DNA of 16,075 nt from Sulfidibacterium sp964588415 (GCA_964588415.1 CAZPPK010000060.1:1-16075), one strand, 5' to 3'. Counted from the first letter of the stretch, positions 7,450-15,024 are shown. Numbers and translations: made by a program. The notes: generated from the sequence alone by a model not told the origin.

Positions 7450-7453
7450 CATT

Positions 7454-8233
7454 ATGAAACTGGTGGATACCCATACTCATTTATATGCGGAGGAGTTTGC
7501 TGTCGACCGTGGAGCGGTGATTCATAAAGCGCTAGCAAATCAGGTGGAATGTATGTTGCTTCCCAACATTGACAGTAGTTCGCTGGAAGCCATGCTTTCG
7601 CTGGCCGAAGCTTTTCCCCAACATTGTTTTCCCATGATGGGTCTTCATCCTACCTCCGTGACCGATCAATATGAAACGGAATTGGAACTGGTGGAGAAGG
7701 AACTTGCCCAGAATCATTATGTAGGAGTGGGAGAGATTGGTGTGGACCTGTATTGGGATAAAAGTTTTAAGAGCCAGCAGGAAGATGCTTTCCGGAAACA
7801 GCTGAAATTTGCAAAAAAATATCGGCTTCCTGTTTCCATCCACACACGTAATGCTTTCGATATAACATTACAAATAGTAAAAGAAGAACTTGGCAATAAT
7901 TTTAAAGGGATTTTTCATTGCTTTACCGGAACGGTTGGCGATGCAAAAAAAATTATGGACACCGGTTTTAAGATGGGAATAGGTGGAGTGGTCACGTTTA
8001 AAAATTCAGGATTAGCGGAAGTAGTGAAGGATATTCCCCTTGATGAACTTGTCCTTGAAACCGATGCCCCTTATCTTACGCCCGTCCCCTTTCGGGGAAA
8101 GAGAAACGAAAGCAGTTACTTGAGATTTGTGGCCGAAAAAATTGCTGAAGTCAAGAATATTACGTTTCAGGAAGTTGCCGAAACAACGACCCAAACAGCA
8201 GAAAACCTGTTTTCTACAAAAAATATGTTGTAA
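7454..8233 (+). CDS. TatD family metal-dependent hydrolase (DNase)
   Basis: This 259-residue protein is a TatD-type TIM-barrel hydrolase; characterised members are metal-dependent DNases or 3'-exonucleases acting in the cytoplasm. All metal ligands are visible: the HxH pair H7/H9 (DTHTHL), E94 (GVGEIGVDLYW), H130 (VSIHTR), H155 (IFHCFTG) and D204 (LETDAPYL). The length is typical. The open frame extends 13 codons upstream to a TTG at 7415, but ATG 7454 lies immediately after a perfect -7 box and gives the family N-terminus MKLVDTHTHL. It is followed after three bases by the asparaginase gene, so the two are co-transcribed. Despite the name, it has no role in twin-arginine export. Confidence 0.93.
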   Translation: MKLVDTHTHLYAEEFAVDRGAVIHKALANQVECMLLPNIDSSSLEAMLSLAEAFPQHCFPMMGLHPTSVTDQYETELELVEKELAQNHYVGVGEIGVDLYWDKSFKSQQEDAFRKQLKFAKKYRLPVSIHTRNAFDITLQIVKEELGNNFKGIFHCFTGTVGDAKKIMDTGFKMGIGGVVTFKNSGLAEVVKDIPLDELVLETDAPYLTPVPFRGKRNESSYLRFVAEKIAEVKNITFQEVAETTTQTAENLFSTKNML

Positions 8234-8236
8234 ACT

Positions 8237-9268
8237 ATGGAAGAGCAAATCAATATCCTGATTATCTATACTGGAGGAACTATCGGGATGATCAGAGATT
8301 CTAAAACCGGTAGTCTGACGCCGTTTAATTTTGATGGTATTTACGAACAGATTCCTGAATTAAAACGGTTTCACTATCATTTGGATTTTTACAGTTTCGA
8401 TCCTTTTATCGATTCCAGTGATACACATCCCGGATATTGGATTGACATTGCCACAGTCATTGAGGAATCTTATGATACTTACGATGGTTTTGTGGTACTC
8501 CATGGTACCGATACAATGTCCTATACTGCTTCTGCGTTAAGCTTTATGCTGGAAAATCTGAACAAACCTGTGATTTTCACAGGTTCGCAACTTCCATTGG
8601 GTGTTTTACGAACAGACGGCAGAGAGAATTTTATCACGGCTATTGAATTGGCAGCAGCGCGCGAAGACAACCTGCCGGTTGTCCCCGAAGTCTGTATCTA
8701 TTTTGAAAATCAGTTGATGCGTGCCAACCGCACTTTAAAATATAACGCAGAGAACTTCAATGCATTTATTTCACCCAACTATCCGCTTTTGGCTGAAGCA
8801 GGCATTTATTTGAAATTTAACAAACATAATATTTTCAAACCCAACGGTAAGAAACTGAAAGTTTATAAAGAGCTTGATAACCGAGTTGGATTGCTGAAAC
8901 TATATCCTGGAATTCCTAAAGAGTTCGTTCATGCAGCACTCACGGTTCCCAATCAAAAAGCAATTATCTTAGAAACTTTCGGAGCCGGAAATGCTACCAC
9001 CGAGCAGTGGTTTATTGATGCTGTAAAACATTGCGTTGACTCGGGAACAATAGTTGTGAACGTAACACAGTGTATGGCGGGAGCTGTGGATATGGGCAAA
9101 TATGATACTTCATTTTTGTTGAAAAGTATTGGGGTTTTAAGTGGATTTGACAGCACAACGGAGGCTATGTTGCCAAAAATCATGCACTTACTGGCAAAAA
9201 AACTCAGCATGGAGCAATTTATAGAGAATATGAATTCTTCCTTGAGAGGTGAAATTAACATTGTGTAA
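8237..9268 (+). CDS. ansA: Type I (cytoplasmic) L-asparaginase
   Basis: This 343-residue enzyme hydrolyses L-asparagine to aspartate and ammonia. The two catalytic threonine motifs are present: YTGGTIGM with T15, and LHGTDTMSYTASA with T91 and D92. DSSD (59-62) supplies substrate contacts, TGSQLP (115-120) follows the second motif, and K168 in NRTLKYN corresponds to the catalytic lysine. There is no signal peptide, which fits type I and a cytoplasmic location. The C-terminal domain (from about residue 210) contains ETFGAGNAT and the STTEAMLPK segment typical of the family. The start lies three bases after the tatD stop and has no promoter of its own. It is followed closely by a -7 box for tRNA-Ser. 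Confidence 0.93.
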   Translation: MEEQINILIIYTGGTIGMIRDSKTGSLTPFNFDGIYEQIPELKRFHYHLDFYSFDPFIDSSDTHPGYWIDIATVIEESYDTYDGFVVLHGTDTMSYTASALSFMLENLNKPVIFTGSQLPLGVLRTDGRENFITAIELAAAREDNLPVVPEVCIYFENQLMRANRTLKYNAENFNAFISPNYPLLAEAGIYLKFNKHNIFKPNGKKLKVYKELDNRVGLLKLYPGIPKEFVHAALTVPNQKAIILETFGAGNATTEQWFIDAVKHCVDSGTIVVNVTQCMAGAVDMGKYDTSFLLKSIGVLSGFDSTTEAMLPKIMHLLAKKLSMEQFIENMNSSLRGEINIV

Positions 9269-9279
9269 GAATATTTTTA

Positions 9280-9287
9280 TACTTTTG
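9280..9287 (+). promoter_or_regulatory. -7 promoter box for tRNA-Ser
   Basis: TACTTTTG matches TAnnTTTG and lies 13 bases before the tRNA. A TTG at 9261-9263 might act as the -33 element. Transcription would start a few bases before the mature 5' end. Confidence 0.5.
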
Positions 9288-9300
9288 GCGTCCTGAAATT

Positions 9301-9388
9301 GGAGAGATGCTCGAGTGGTTGAAGAGGCACGCCTGGAAAGCGTGTGTGCGCCAAAAGTGTACCGCGGGTTCGAATCCCGCTCTCTCCG
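9301..9388 (+). tRNA. tRNA-Ser(GGA)
   Basis: The acceptor stem GGAGAGA (9301-9307) pairs with TCTCTCC (9381-9387), followed by discriminator G9388. The anticodon stem CACGC/GCGTG (9328-9332, 9340-9344) encloses loop CTGGAAA, giving anticodon GGA (9335-9337), which reads UCC and UCU serine codons. The long variable arm (stem TGCGC/GTGTA, 9347-9361) is typical of serine tRNA. The T-arm GCGGG-TTCGAAT-CCCGC is at 9364-9380. CCA is not encoded in full (CA follows the discriminator). No attachment-site repeat or integrase is next to it. Confidence 0.96.
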
Positions 9389-9458
9389 CAGATCAACTGA
9401 AAGTGATTATGATTTCGGCCAAATAATTTGGAGAAAGAGTAAAATAATCACAAATACG

Positions 9459-9487
9459 TTTGTCGATTAAATTAATTTATATTTTTG
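9459..9487 (+). promoter_or_regulatory. Promoter of the exbB operon
   Basis: A -33 TTTG (9459-9462) and a perfect -7 box TATTTTTG (9480-9487) are 17 bases apart, a plausible Bacteroidota promoter. The expected leader before ATG 9535 is about 40 bases. Confidence 0.55.
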
Positions 9488-9534
9488 TAACCGATCAGAA
9501 AATGTAAAATCGTCTTAATCAATTTTTAATCATT

Positions 9535-10356
9535 ATGAAAAAATTAATTGCATTTATTTCACTTGCTGCAATGTTAAGCTTAGGGTTTTCCAATGTTGTA
9601 TATGCCCAGGACGCAGCGGCCCAAAAAACAGTCGTGACTAATGATTCAAGTATTGTTGCTACAGATTCAACTGCTGCCGATACAACCGCTGCTGTTTCAA
9701 CTACGCCTGCTGTTGCGCAACAAAAATCATTTCATCAGGTTCTAAAGGATGAGTTTATTCAAGGGGGTCCTGCTTTTATGGCTTCAATTTTGTTAACCCT
9801 TATCTTTGGTTTGGCTATAGCCATTGAACGTGTTATTTATTTAAGCATGGCTTCCATCAACTCAAAGAAATTACTGAGAGAAGTTGAAGAGGCTTTGAAC
9901 GGTGGCGACCTGCAAAAAGCAAAAGCGGTTTGCCAGAATACACGTGGCCCTGTTGCGGCAATCTTTGCGGAAGGGCTTAACCGTTACGAAAACGGACTGG
10001 AAGACGTTGAAAAATCAATCATCGCTTATGGTAGCGTGGTAACAGGAAGACTTGAAAACGGAGTGAGCTGGATTTCATTGTTTATTGCTTTGGCACCTAT
10101 GTTAGGATTTATGGGTACTGTTATTGGTATGATCCAGGCTTTTAATTCCATTGCTATTGCCGGAGATATTAGCCCTGCAGTTGTTGCCGGTGGTATTAAA
10201 ATTGCTTTGCTTACCACTGTGTTTGGTCTGATCGTAGCTGTTATTTTGCAGATTTTCTACAATTACATTATTTCAAAAATTGATACGTTGGTTAGTGACA
10301 TGGAAGATACCTCCATCACTTTCGTAGACTTAGTTGCACAACACTACAAAAAATAA
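9535..10356 (+). CDS. exbB: MotA/TolQ/ExbB proton channel protein (ExbB)
   Basis: This 273-residue inner-membrane protein is the channel-forming scaffold of the ExbB-ExbD motor, which uses the proton gradient to drive TonB-dependent outer-membrane transport. An N-terminal signal peptide (residues 1-24, likely cut after VVYA) leads to a 40-residue Ala/Thr/Ser-rich periplasmic linker. Three membrane spans follow: about 79-104, 178-204 and 217-245. The second and third contain the family motifs APMLGFMGTVIGMI and LLTTVFGLIVAVI, whose threonines line the ion path. The cytoplasmic loop (105-177) is of the usual size. A signal peptide plus extension is normal for Bacteroidota ExbB. It is first in a four-gene operon; the next gene starts five bases after its stop. 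A role as TolQ rather than ExbB cannot be excluded. Confidence 0.9.
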   Translation: MKKLIAFISLAAMLSLGFSNVVYAQDAAAQKTVVTNDSSIVATDSTAADTTAAVSTTPAVAQQKSFHQVLKDEFIQGGPAFMASILLTLIFGLAIAIERVIYLSMASINSKKLLREVEEALNGGDLQKAKAVCQNTRGPVAAIFAEGLNRYENGLEDVEKSIIAYGSVVTGRLENGVSWISLFIALAPMLGFMGTVIGMIQAFNSIAIAGDISPAVVAGGIKIALLTTVFGLIVAVILQIFYNYIISKIDTLVSDMEDTSITFVDLVAQHYKK

Positions 10357-10361
10357 TTATT

Positions 10362-10796
10362 ATGAAAGATAAAGTAGCAAACATAACCAGATGGATTCTG
10401 TATGCGCTGCTGTTTATTTCGGCGTTGGCAGGAGTCTTATTCTACACCGGAATGTTAGGCCTAAAAGACGGTGCAGGATCAAGTAACCTTATTATCCTTG
10501 CTGATCTTTTTGTAATCGTTGCCCTGGTTGTATTGATAGTTACTCCTATTTATACAATAATCACTAACCCCCAAAATCTGCGTAAAATGTTGATCAGCGT
10601 TGGTGCTCTGGTAGTTGTTTTGGCTGTGTCGTACGGGCTGTCTTCCAATGCATTCACACCTCAGTATTTAGAAACTTATAAAATTACTGCTGAAACATCC
10701 AAATTAGTGGGTACGGGTTTATATGCAACTTATATTACTTTAGGTCTGTCAGTAGTTGCAATCCTGTATTCGGGAGTTATGAATATTTTTAAATAA
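10362..10796 (+). CDS. Four-span membrane protein of unknown function within the exb operon
   Basis: I do not recognise a named family. The 144 residues contain four hydrophobic spans at about 10-30, 43-66, 76-93 and 118-141, with short loops. The third is followed by a polar stretch SNAFTPQYLETYKITAETSK, which would be outside the cytoplasm if the basic N-terminus is inside. It lies between exbB (five-base gap) and exbD (seven-base gap), so it is made with the motor proteins. My recollection is that a small membrane protein in this slot recurs in Bacteroidota. A structural or assembly partner of the motor is the simplest inference. Confidence 0.8.
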   Translation: MKDKVANITRWILYALLFISALAGVLFYTGMLGLKDGAGSSNLIILADLFVIVALVVLIVTPIYTIITNPQNLRKMLISVGALVVVLAVSYGLSSNAFTPQYLETYKITAETSKLVGTGLYATYITLGLSVVAILYSGVMNIFK

Positions 10797-10803
10797 TAGA
10801 ATT

Positions 10804-11388
10804 ATGGCTAAAAGAGGAACAGCACCGGAGATTAATGCCGGTTCCATGGCTGATATCGCGTTTCTGTTGTTGATATTCTTTCTTGTTACAACAACCATGA
10901 ATGTTGATACCGGTATTACCAGAATTTTGCCGCCGCCTGTTGTAAATAAAAATCAAAAGGTGGACGTGAAGGATCGTAACGTGCTTAAGATATTGATTAA
11001 CAGCCATGATTTATTACTTGTTAACGGGAAATCTGGAGATATAAATAACCTAGCTGCAAAGGTTGAGGATTTTATGACTGTTCATCCTGGCAACAACCCG
11101 AAATATCCTGAAACGAAGGAAGTTTACATTCCTGCGTTGGGTAGAAAGGTAATGATGACGAAAGGTCTTGTGTCTTTGAAAAATGACCGGGGAACTTCTT
11201 ATAATATGTACATTAAAGTGCAGGATCAGTTGGCTAAGGCTTTTAATGAGATGAAAAATCAAGAGTCACTTAACCGGTATGGCATGAAATACAGCGAATT
11301 GGTCGATAAAAAGAAAATTGATCTTATTGATAAGCTGGTTCCTGTTCGTATTTCTGAGGCTGAACCTGAAAATGTAGGAGGAAATTAA
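10804..11388 (+). CDS. exbD: ExbD/TolR family biopolymer transport protein (first copy)
   Basis: This 194-residue single-span protein is the ExbD/TolR component of the proton-driven motor. After a short cytoplasmic tail, SMADIAFLLLIFFLVTT (14-30) gives the one membrane helix; Asp17 is the proton-carrying residue of the family. The periplasmic domain carries the expected NVLKILIN segment, then a long insertion (residues about 85-150) not found in ordinary ExbD proteins of about 140 residues. The C-terminus IDLIDKLVPVRISEAEPENVGGN is polar. It lies seven bases after the small membrane protein and three bases before the second exbD. Confidence 0.88.
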   Translation: MAKRGTAPEINAGSMADIAFLLLIFFLVTTTMNVDTGITRILPPPVVNKNQKVDVKDRNVLKILINSHDLLLVNGKSGDINNLAAKVEDFMTVHPGNNPKYPETKEVYIPALGRKVMMTKGLVSLKNDRGTSYNMYIKVQDQLAKAFNEMKNQESLNRYGMKYSELVDKKKIDLIDKLVPVRISEAEPENVGGN

Positions 11389-11391
11389 GTT

Positions 11392-11862
11392 ATGTCAAAG
11401 TTTAAAACTTCAAAAACAAAAGGTGTTCCTTCAATAAATACAGCTTCGCTACCTGATATTATTTTCATATTATTGTTCTTTTTTATGGTTTCTGTTACTA
11501 TGCGTACGAGTACCCTGCATGTTAAGATTCAATTACCAGGGGCTACTCAGGTACAGAAACTGGAAAAAAAATCATTGGTAAGCTACATTTATATTGGAGA
11601 ACCTACCAACCAGGTACTGGGAACAAAATCCCGTATCCAATTGAACGATGCTTATGCTTCAGTAGCTGCAATTCCCGAATTTGTTGCTAAGGAGCGTCAG
11701 TCGAGAAATGAAGCTGATCGTAATATGCTTACTTTTTCTCTGAAAGTTGATAAGAGCACTAAGATGGGGATCGTAACTGATGTGAAACAACAGTTACGTA
11801 AATCCAACGCTTTGAAGATCAATTATTCTACAAGAAAATTGATTCATCACCAACCACAGTGA
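11392..11862 (+). CDS. exbD: ExbD/TolR family biopolymer transport protein (second copy)
   Basis: This is a second 156-residue ExbD. Its helix SLPDIIFILLFFFMVSVTM (19-37) carries the conserved Asp22, and the periplasmic domain contains VSYIYIGEP and LTFSLKVDKSTKMGIVTDVKQQLR, typical of the ExbD fold. It starts three bases after the first exbD and differs strongly from it in the periplasmic part, so the pair probably forms a heteromeric arrangement rather than being a recent duplication. A strong terminator follows 24 bases after its stop and closes the operon. Confidence 0.9.
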   Translation: MSKFKTSKTKGVPSINTASLPDIIFILLFFFMVSVTMRTSTLHVKIQLPGATQVQKLEKKSLVSYIYIGEPTNQVLGTKSRIQLNDAYASVAAIPEFVAKERQSRNEADRNMLTFSLKVDKSTKMGIVTDVKQQLRKSNALKINYSTRKLIHHQPQ

Positions 11863-11886
11863 TGATTATCAAAATTAATTATAGGA

Positions 11887-11914
11887 AGCCACCCAAATTT
11901 TTGGGTGGCTTTTT
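11887..11914 (+). terminator. Rho-independent terminator of the exb operon
   Basis: AGCCACCC (11887-11894) pairs with GGGTGGCT (11903-11910), extendable by A-T pairs around an AT loop, and runs into TTTT at 11911-11914. Confidence 0.85.
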
Positions 11915-11984
11915 CGGTTTAAAATGCAAAGCTTTCCATAAATAACTTATTTCTGAGATAGATAATTTTCTGGCAAACAGAAGG

Positions 11985-12031
11985 GGCCTGGCAAAAATTA
12001 CCAGGCCTTTGTGATAGATAGCATCGCTATC
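11985..12031. terminator. Two hairpins between the convergent exbD and Hsp20 genes
   Basis: GGCCTGG (11985-11991) pairs with CCAGGCC (12001-12007), and GATAGC (12017-12022) pairs with GCTATC (12026-12031), the latter touching the Hsp20 stop codon. Both fall downstream of the minus-strand gene. Neither has a strong T-run on that strand, so they may terminate weakly or protect the 3' end. Confidence 0.45.
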
Positions 12032-12032
12032 G

Positions 12033-12455
12033 TTAAGAGATTTCAATCTGACGGGTCAGCTTGACTTCTTCTTCCTTTTTGGGAAGCGAAATGCTTAGAA
12101 TCCCGTTGGAATAGTCAGCTTCGATTTTTTCAATGTTTACCGTTCTTGGTAAAGTAAATGAACGACTGAAGCTGTTGTAAACAAATTCTCTTCGGGTATA
12201 GTTACTTTCCTTTTCCTCATTTTCCTGTTTCTTTTCCGATGAGATGGTCAACATATAGTTGTCCAGGTCAACTTTGAAATCTTCTTTCTTCAAACCTGGA
12301 GCGACAAATTCCAACGTGTATTTGTCCTTTTCGTCTTTGATGTTCACTGCCGGAACATCATCATTGTCTTCGTTTAACCGGCCAAAGAAGTTTCTTTCAA
12401 AATTTTCCATCAGGTCGTTAAACACCGGGTAACGATTAATTCTTACTAAGTTCAT
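12033..12455 (-). CDS. Small heat-shock protein, Hsp20/alpha-crystallin family
   Basis: This 140-residue ATP-independent chaperone holds unfolding proteins in the cytoplasm. The alpha-crystallin domain covers about residues 34-128, with VPAVNIKDEKDKYTLEFVAPGLKKEDF at its start and the hallmark NGILSISLPKKEE near its end. The C-terminal I-x-I motif (IEI, 137-139) needed for oligomer assembly is present. Unlike its neighbours, it has a strong Shine-Dalgarno sequence, AGGAGG, seven bases before ATG. No perfect -7 box is visible upstream; TCATTTTG (minus strand, 12553-12560) is one base off. It converges on the exb operon. Confidence 0.94.
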   Translation of the reverse strand: MNLVRINRYPVFNDLMENFERNFFGRLNEDNDDVPAVNIKDEKDKYTLEFVAPGLKKEDFKVDLDNYMLTISSEKKQENEEKESNYTRREFVYNSFSRSFTLPRTVNIEKIEADYSNGILSISLPKKEEEVKLTRQIEIS

Positions 12456-12460
12456 GGTTA

Positions 12461-12468
12461 TTCCTCCT
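12461..12468 (-). promoter_or_regulatory. Strong Shine-Dalgarno site of the Hsp20 gene
   Basis: On the minus strand AGGAGGAA lies with AGGAGG seven bases from the ATG at 12455. The other genes in this window lack anything comparable, so this decides the start and suggests unusually efficient translation. Confidence 0.7.
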
Positions 12469-12635
12469 ATTGTTTATTTAATTGTTTTTATTTCTACTTT
12501 TTCAAATCTTGTACCATCACGTTTGAATTGAAATTTTGAAAAAAAAAACAGACAAAATGACATGTTAATTTAAAATAACACGCCAAAACGGCATAGCGTT
12601 TAATTTTCTAAAGAATAATTTGCAGATACTTTACT

Positions 12636-12643
12636 TATATTTG
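12636..12643 (+). promoter_or_regulatory. -7 promoter box upstream of the flippase-like gene
   Basis: TATATTTG matches TAnnTTTG exactly, and TGTATTTG follows six bases further on. The leader to the TTG start at 12730 would be about 80 bases and contains a six-codon ORF (ATG 12674). Confidence 0.45.
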
Positions 12644-12729
12644 TATTTGTTAGAAGTAAGATAATTTCACGGAATGGAACACCATCCTGAATGAATTAGC
12701 CTGCATTTTGATCATATAATATTGCAATT

Positions 12730-13785
12730 TTGGATAAGATTATAAACAGCTTAAAGCCTTCAAGAATTATACTCCCCATTCTGATTGGATTAGGGGTGAG
12801 CGCATGGCTGTTGTATCGTAATTTTGATGAACAGGCTTTTAGTTTTGTTCAGTTTACCTGGCATACGGTTCTTTTTATTTTCATTGCCATTGTGATGATG
12901 CTGATCAGGGATATCGCTTATATGTATAGGATCATCATTTTGACCGATTCACAACTTAATTGGAAAAAGGCCTTTAGCATCATTATGTTGTGGGAGTTTA
13001 GTTCGGCTATTTCTCCTTCGGTGGTTGGTGGTACCGCACCGGCAATTTTTTTTCTGCATAAAGAAGGATTGAGCGTGGGACGAAGTACTGCAGTTGTTTT
13101 GACGGCAATATTTCTGGATGAGATTTTTTTCATTGTTTCTGTTCCGTTAGTGTATCTTTTTTACGGCAATCATATTTTTCCGCCTGAAGCCAAAAACTAC
13201 ATGGACCTTATCTACGGCTTCTTTATCGGTTATGGAATAATTTTCCTCTATACATTGCTATTGGCTTATGCCCTGTTCATTAACCCTTATGTTTTTAAAA
13301 CATTTGTTTCATGGGTGTTTTTGTTCCCGGTCTTAAGAAGATGGCGCCTCCAGACCCGTAAATCTGCTAACCAACTGATACAGACATCGAAGATCATTAA
13401 AAAGAAGCCCGCAGGGTACTGGATAAAAAGCATGTTGGCGACAATCTTTTCATGGACTGGAAGATATTGGGTAGTCAACTTTATGTTGATGGCATTTTTT
13501 GTGCAATCCCATAATTTCTACGATCAATTTCTTATTTACGGCCGCCAGCTTACCATGTGGATCATCTTGCTCATTAGCCCTACTCCGGGGGGAAGTGGTA
13601 TTGCAGAATATATTTTCGTAGATTTCCTGAGGGATTTTATTCCAAATGCTTCATGGGGCGTTACTCTTGCCATATTTTGGAGGCTTATTTCGTATTACCC
13701 TTATTTGTTTATGGGAGTTATAATTTTGCCTGTTTGGGTGCGAAGGGTGTATAAGGAAACAAAAAAATATGAATCCATTAACTAG
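12730..13785 (+). CDS. Flippase-like membrane protein (lysylphosphatidylglycerol synthase transmembrane family, UPF0104-type)
   Basis: This protein of about 351 residues has roughly eight membrane spans and the motifs of the AglD/MprF-type transmembrane family: WEFSSAISPSVVGGTAPAIFFL (about 88-109), GRSTAVVLTAIFLDEIFF (about 117-134) and SPTPGGSGIAEYIF (about 276-289). Members are integral membrane proteins thought to move or modify lipids; MprF-like proteins add a soluble synthase domain, which is absent here, so aminoacylation is not expected. The first ATG in frame lies 55 codons in and would remove two spans, so I chose TTG 12730, which gives the typical N-terminus DKIINSLKPSRIILPILIG. 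The frame is closed by TGA at 12709. A terminator hairpin separates it from the aldolase gene. Confidence 0.82.
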   Translation: MDKIINSLKPSRIILPILIGLGVSAWLLYRNFDEQAFSFVQFTWHTVLFIFIAIVMMLIRDIAYMYRIIILTDSQLNWKKAFSIIMLWEFSSAISPSVVGGTAPAIFFLHKEGLSVGRSTAVVLTAIFLDEIFFIVSVPLVYLFYGNHIFPPEAKNYMDLIYGFFIGYGIIFLYTLLLAYALFINPYVFKTFVSWVFLFPVLRRWRLQTRKSANQLIQTSKIIKKKPAGYWIKSMLATIFSWTGRYWVVNFMLMAFFVQSHNFYDQFLIYGRQLTMWIILLISPTPGGSGIAEYIFVDFLRDFIPNASWGVTLAIFWRLISYYPYLFMGVIILPVWVRRVYKETKKYESIN

Positions 13786-13861
13786 ATTTCAATCGTTTGC
13801 TAAGCACGAATCAGTATCAGTCTAATTGTGTTTGAAACAAAACTCTTGGTTTTGTACGGGC

Positions 13862-13885
13862 ACAGGAATTATTCCCTGTCTTTTT
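13862..13885 (+). terminator. Terminator between the flippase-like gene and the aldolase gene
   Basis: ACAGGAA (13862-13868, reading from A13862) pairs with TTCCCTGT (13872-13879, one bulged C) around TTA, followed by C and five T. It stops just before the aldolase -7 box. Confidence 0.55.
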
Positions 13886-13888
13886 ACG

Positions 13889-13896
13889 TAATTTTG
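13889..13896 (+). promoter_or_regulatory. -7 promoter box for fructose-bisphosphate aldolase
   Basis: TAATTTTG matches TAnnTTTG exactly, 34 bases before ATG 13931. The upstream T-run of the preceding terminator is immediately adjacent. No clear -33 TTTG is visible. Confidence 0.55.
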
Positions 13897-13930
13897 TTAT
13901 CGAGTAAAATCTTATATAAACAAAGAAACA

Positions 13931-15010
13931 ATGTCAATAAAAATTTCAGACAAAATTAAACCGGGTGTTGTAACCGGTGATGATGTGCAATATATCTTTA
14001 AAGTTGCCAAAGAAGGGAAATTTGCAATTCCGGCAGTTAATGTTGTTAGCTCCGATTCTATCAATGCTGCTCTTGAAGCAGCCCGGGAAATAAATTCTCC
14101 CATTATTATTCAGTTTTCAAATGGCGGTGGTGCTTTTTATGCTGGGAAAAGTATTTCCAATGATGGCCAGAAAGCAGCCATTGCGGGTTCTGTTGCAGGT
14201 GCGCTTCATGTGCATGCAATGGCCGAACATTATGGTATTCCTGTGATTCTGCATACCGATCACTGCGCTAAAAAGTTACTTCCCTGGGTGGAAGGGCTGT
14301 TGGACGCAGGAGAAAAATATTTTGAGTCGCATGGTAAACCGCTTTTCAGTTCCCACATGCTTGACTTGTCTGTCGAACCACTCGATGAAAATTTGGAGAC
14401 TTCCAAACGTATTTTGGGAAGAATGAAAAATATGGGAATGACGTTGGAAATTGAATTGGGAATCACCGGAGGTGAAGAAGACGGTGTTGACAATTCCGAC
14501 GTTGAAAACTCAAGCTTGTATACTCAGCCTGAGGAAGTGGACCGTGCTTATGAAGAGCTGCTTTCTGTAAGTCCACGATTTACCATTGCTGCTGCCTTTG
14601 GAAATGTTCATGGTGTTTACAAACCCGGCAATGTAAAACTGGAACCGGTCATTCTTCATAACTCTCAGGAATACATTCAGAAAAAACATAACATGGAACC
14701 GAATCCGGTAAATTTTGTATTTCATGGTGGTTCAGGTTCCGAGCCTGAAAAAATTGCAGAAGCTGTTTCTTACGGAGTGGTAAAAATGAATATTGATACT
14801 GATACCCAGTGGGCATTCTGGAATGGTATCCGTGAGTATGAGAAAAAGAACCATGATTACCTGCAGGGACAGATTGGAAATCCGGAAGGAGAGGATGCTC
14901 CCAATAAAAAACATTATGATCCGCGAGTATGGCTTCGTGCTGGTGAAGTAACCATGCGCGACAGACTTATTCAGGCTTTTCATGACCTGAATTGCATCAA
15001 CAGGTACTAA
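13931..15010 (+). CDS. fbaA: Class II fructose-bisphosphate aldolase
   Basis: This zinc enzyme interconverts fructose 1,6-bisphosphate with dihydroxyacetone phosphate and glyceraldehyde 3-phosphate in glycolysis and gluconeogenesis. At 359 residues it matches the length of E. coli FbaA and is easily alignable to it throughout. Zinc ligands H111 (LHTDHCAKK), H227 (GNVHGVYKPG) and H265 (VFHGGSGS) and catalytic D110 are present, as are GGEEDGVDN (180-188) and the phosphate-binding NIDTDTQW (287-294). It belongs to the class IIA subgroup. It stands alone, with its own -7 box at 13889 and a hairpin terminator starting 15 bases after its stop. Confidence 0.97.
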   Translation: MSIKISDKIKPGVVTGDDVQYIFKVAKEGKFAIPAVNVVSSDSINAALEAAREINSPIIIQFSNGGGAFYAGKSISNDGQKAAIAGSVAGALHVHAMAEHYGIPVILHTDHCAKKLLPWVEGLLDAGEKYFESHGKPLFSSHMLDLSVEPLDENLETSKRILGRMKNMGMTLEIELGITGGEEDGVDNSDVENSSLYTQPEEVDRAYEELLSVSPRFTIAAAFGNVHGVYKPGNVKLEPVILHNSQEYIQKKHNMEPNPVNFVFHGGSGSEPEKIAEAVSYGVVKMNIDTDTQWAFWNGIREYEKKNHDYLQGQIGNPEGEDAPNKKHYDPRVWLRAGEVTMRDRLIQAFHDLNCINRY

Positions 15011-15024
15011 TCTTTATTTTAGAG

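Noticed and set aside
7415..7453. Longer tatD start (TTG 7415).
   Set aside because: It would lie upstream of the -7 box, add residues unlike the family, and ignore a good ATG at 7454.
9301..9534. tRNA-Ser as an integration site for a mobile element.
   Set aside because: No integrase, no direct repeat of the tRNA 3' end and no foreign genes follow; the exb operon comes directly after.
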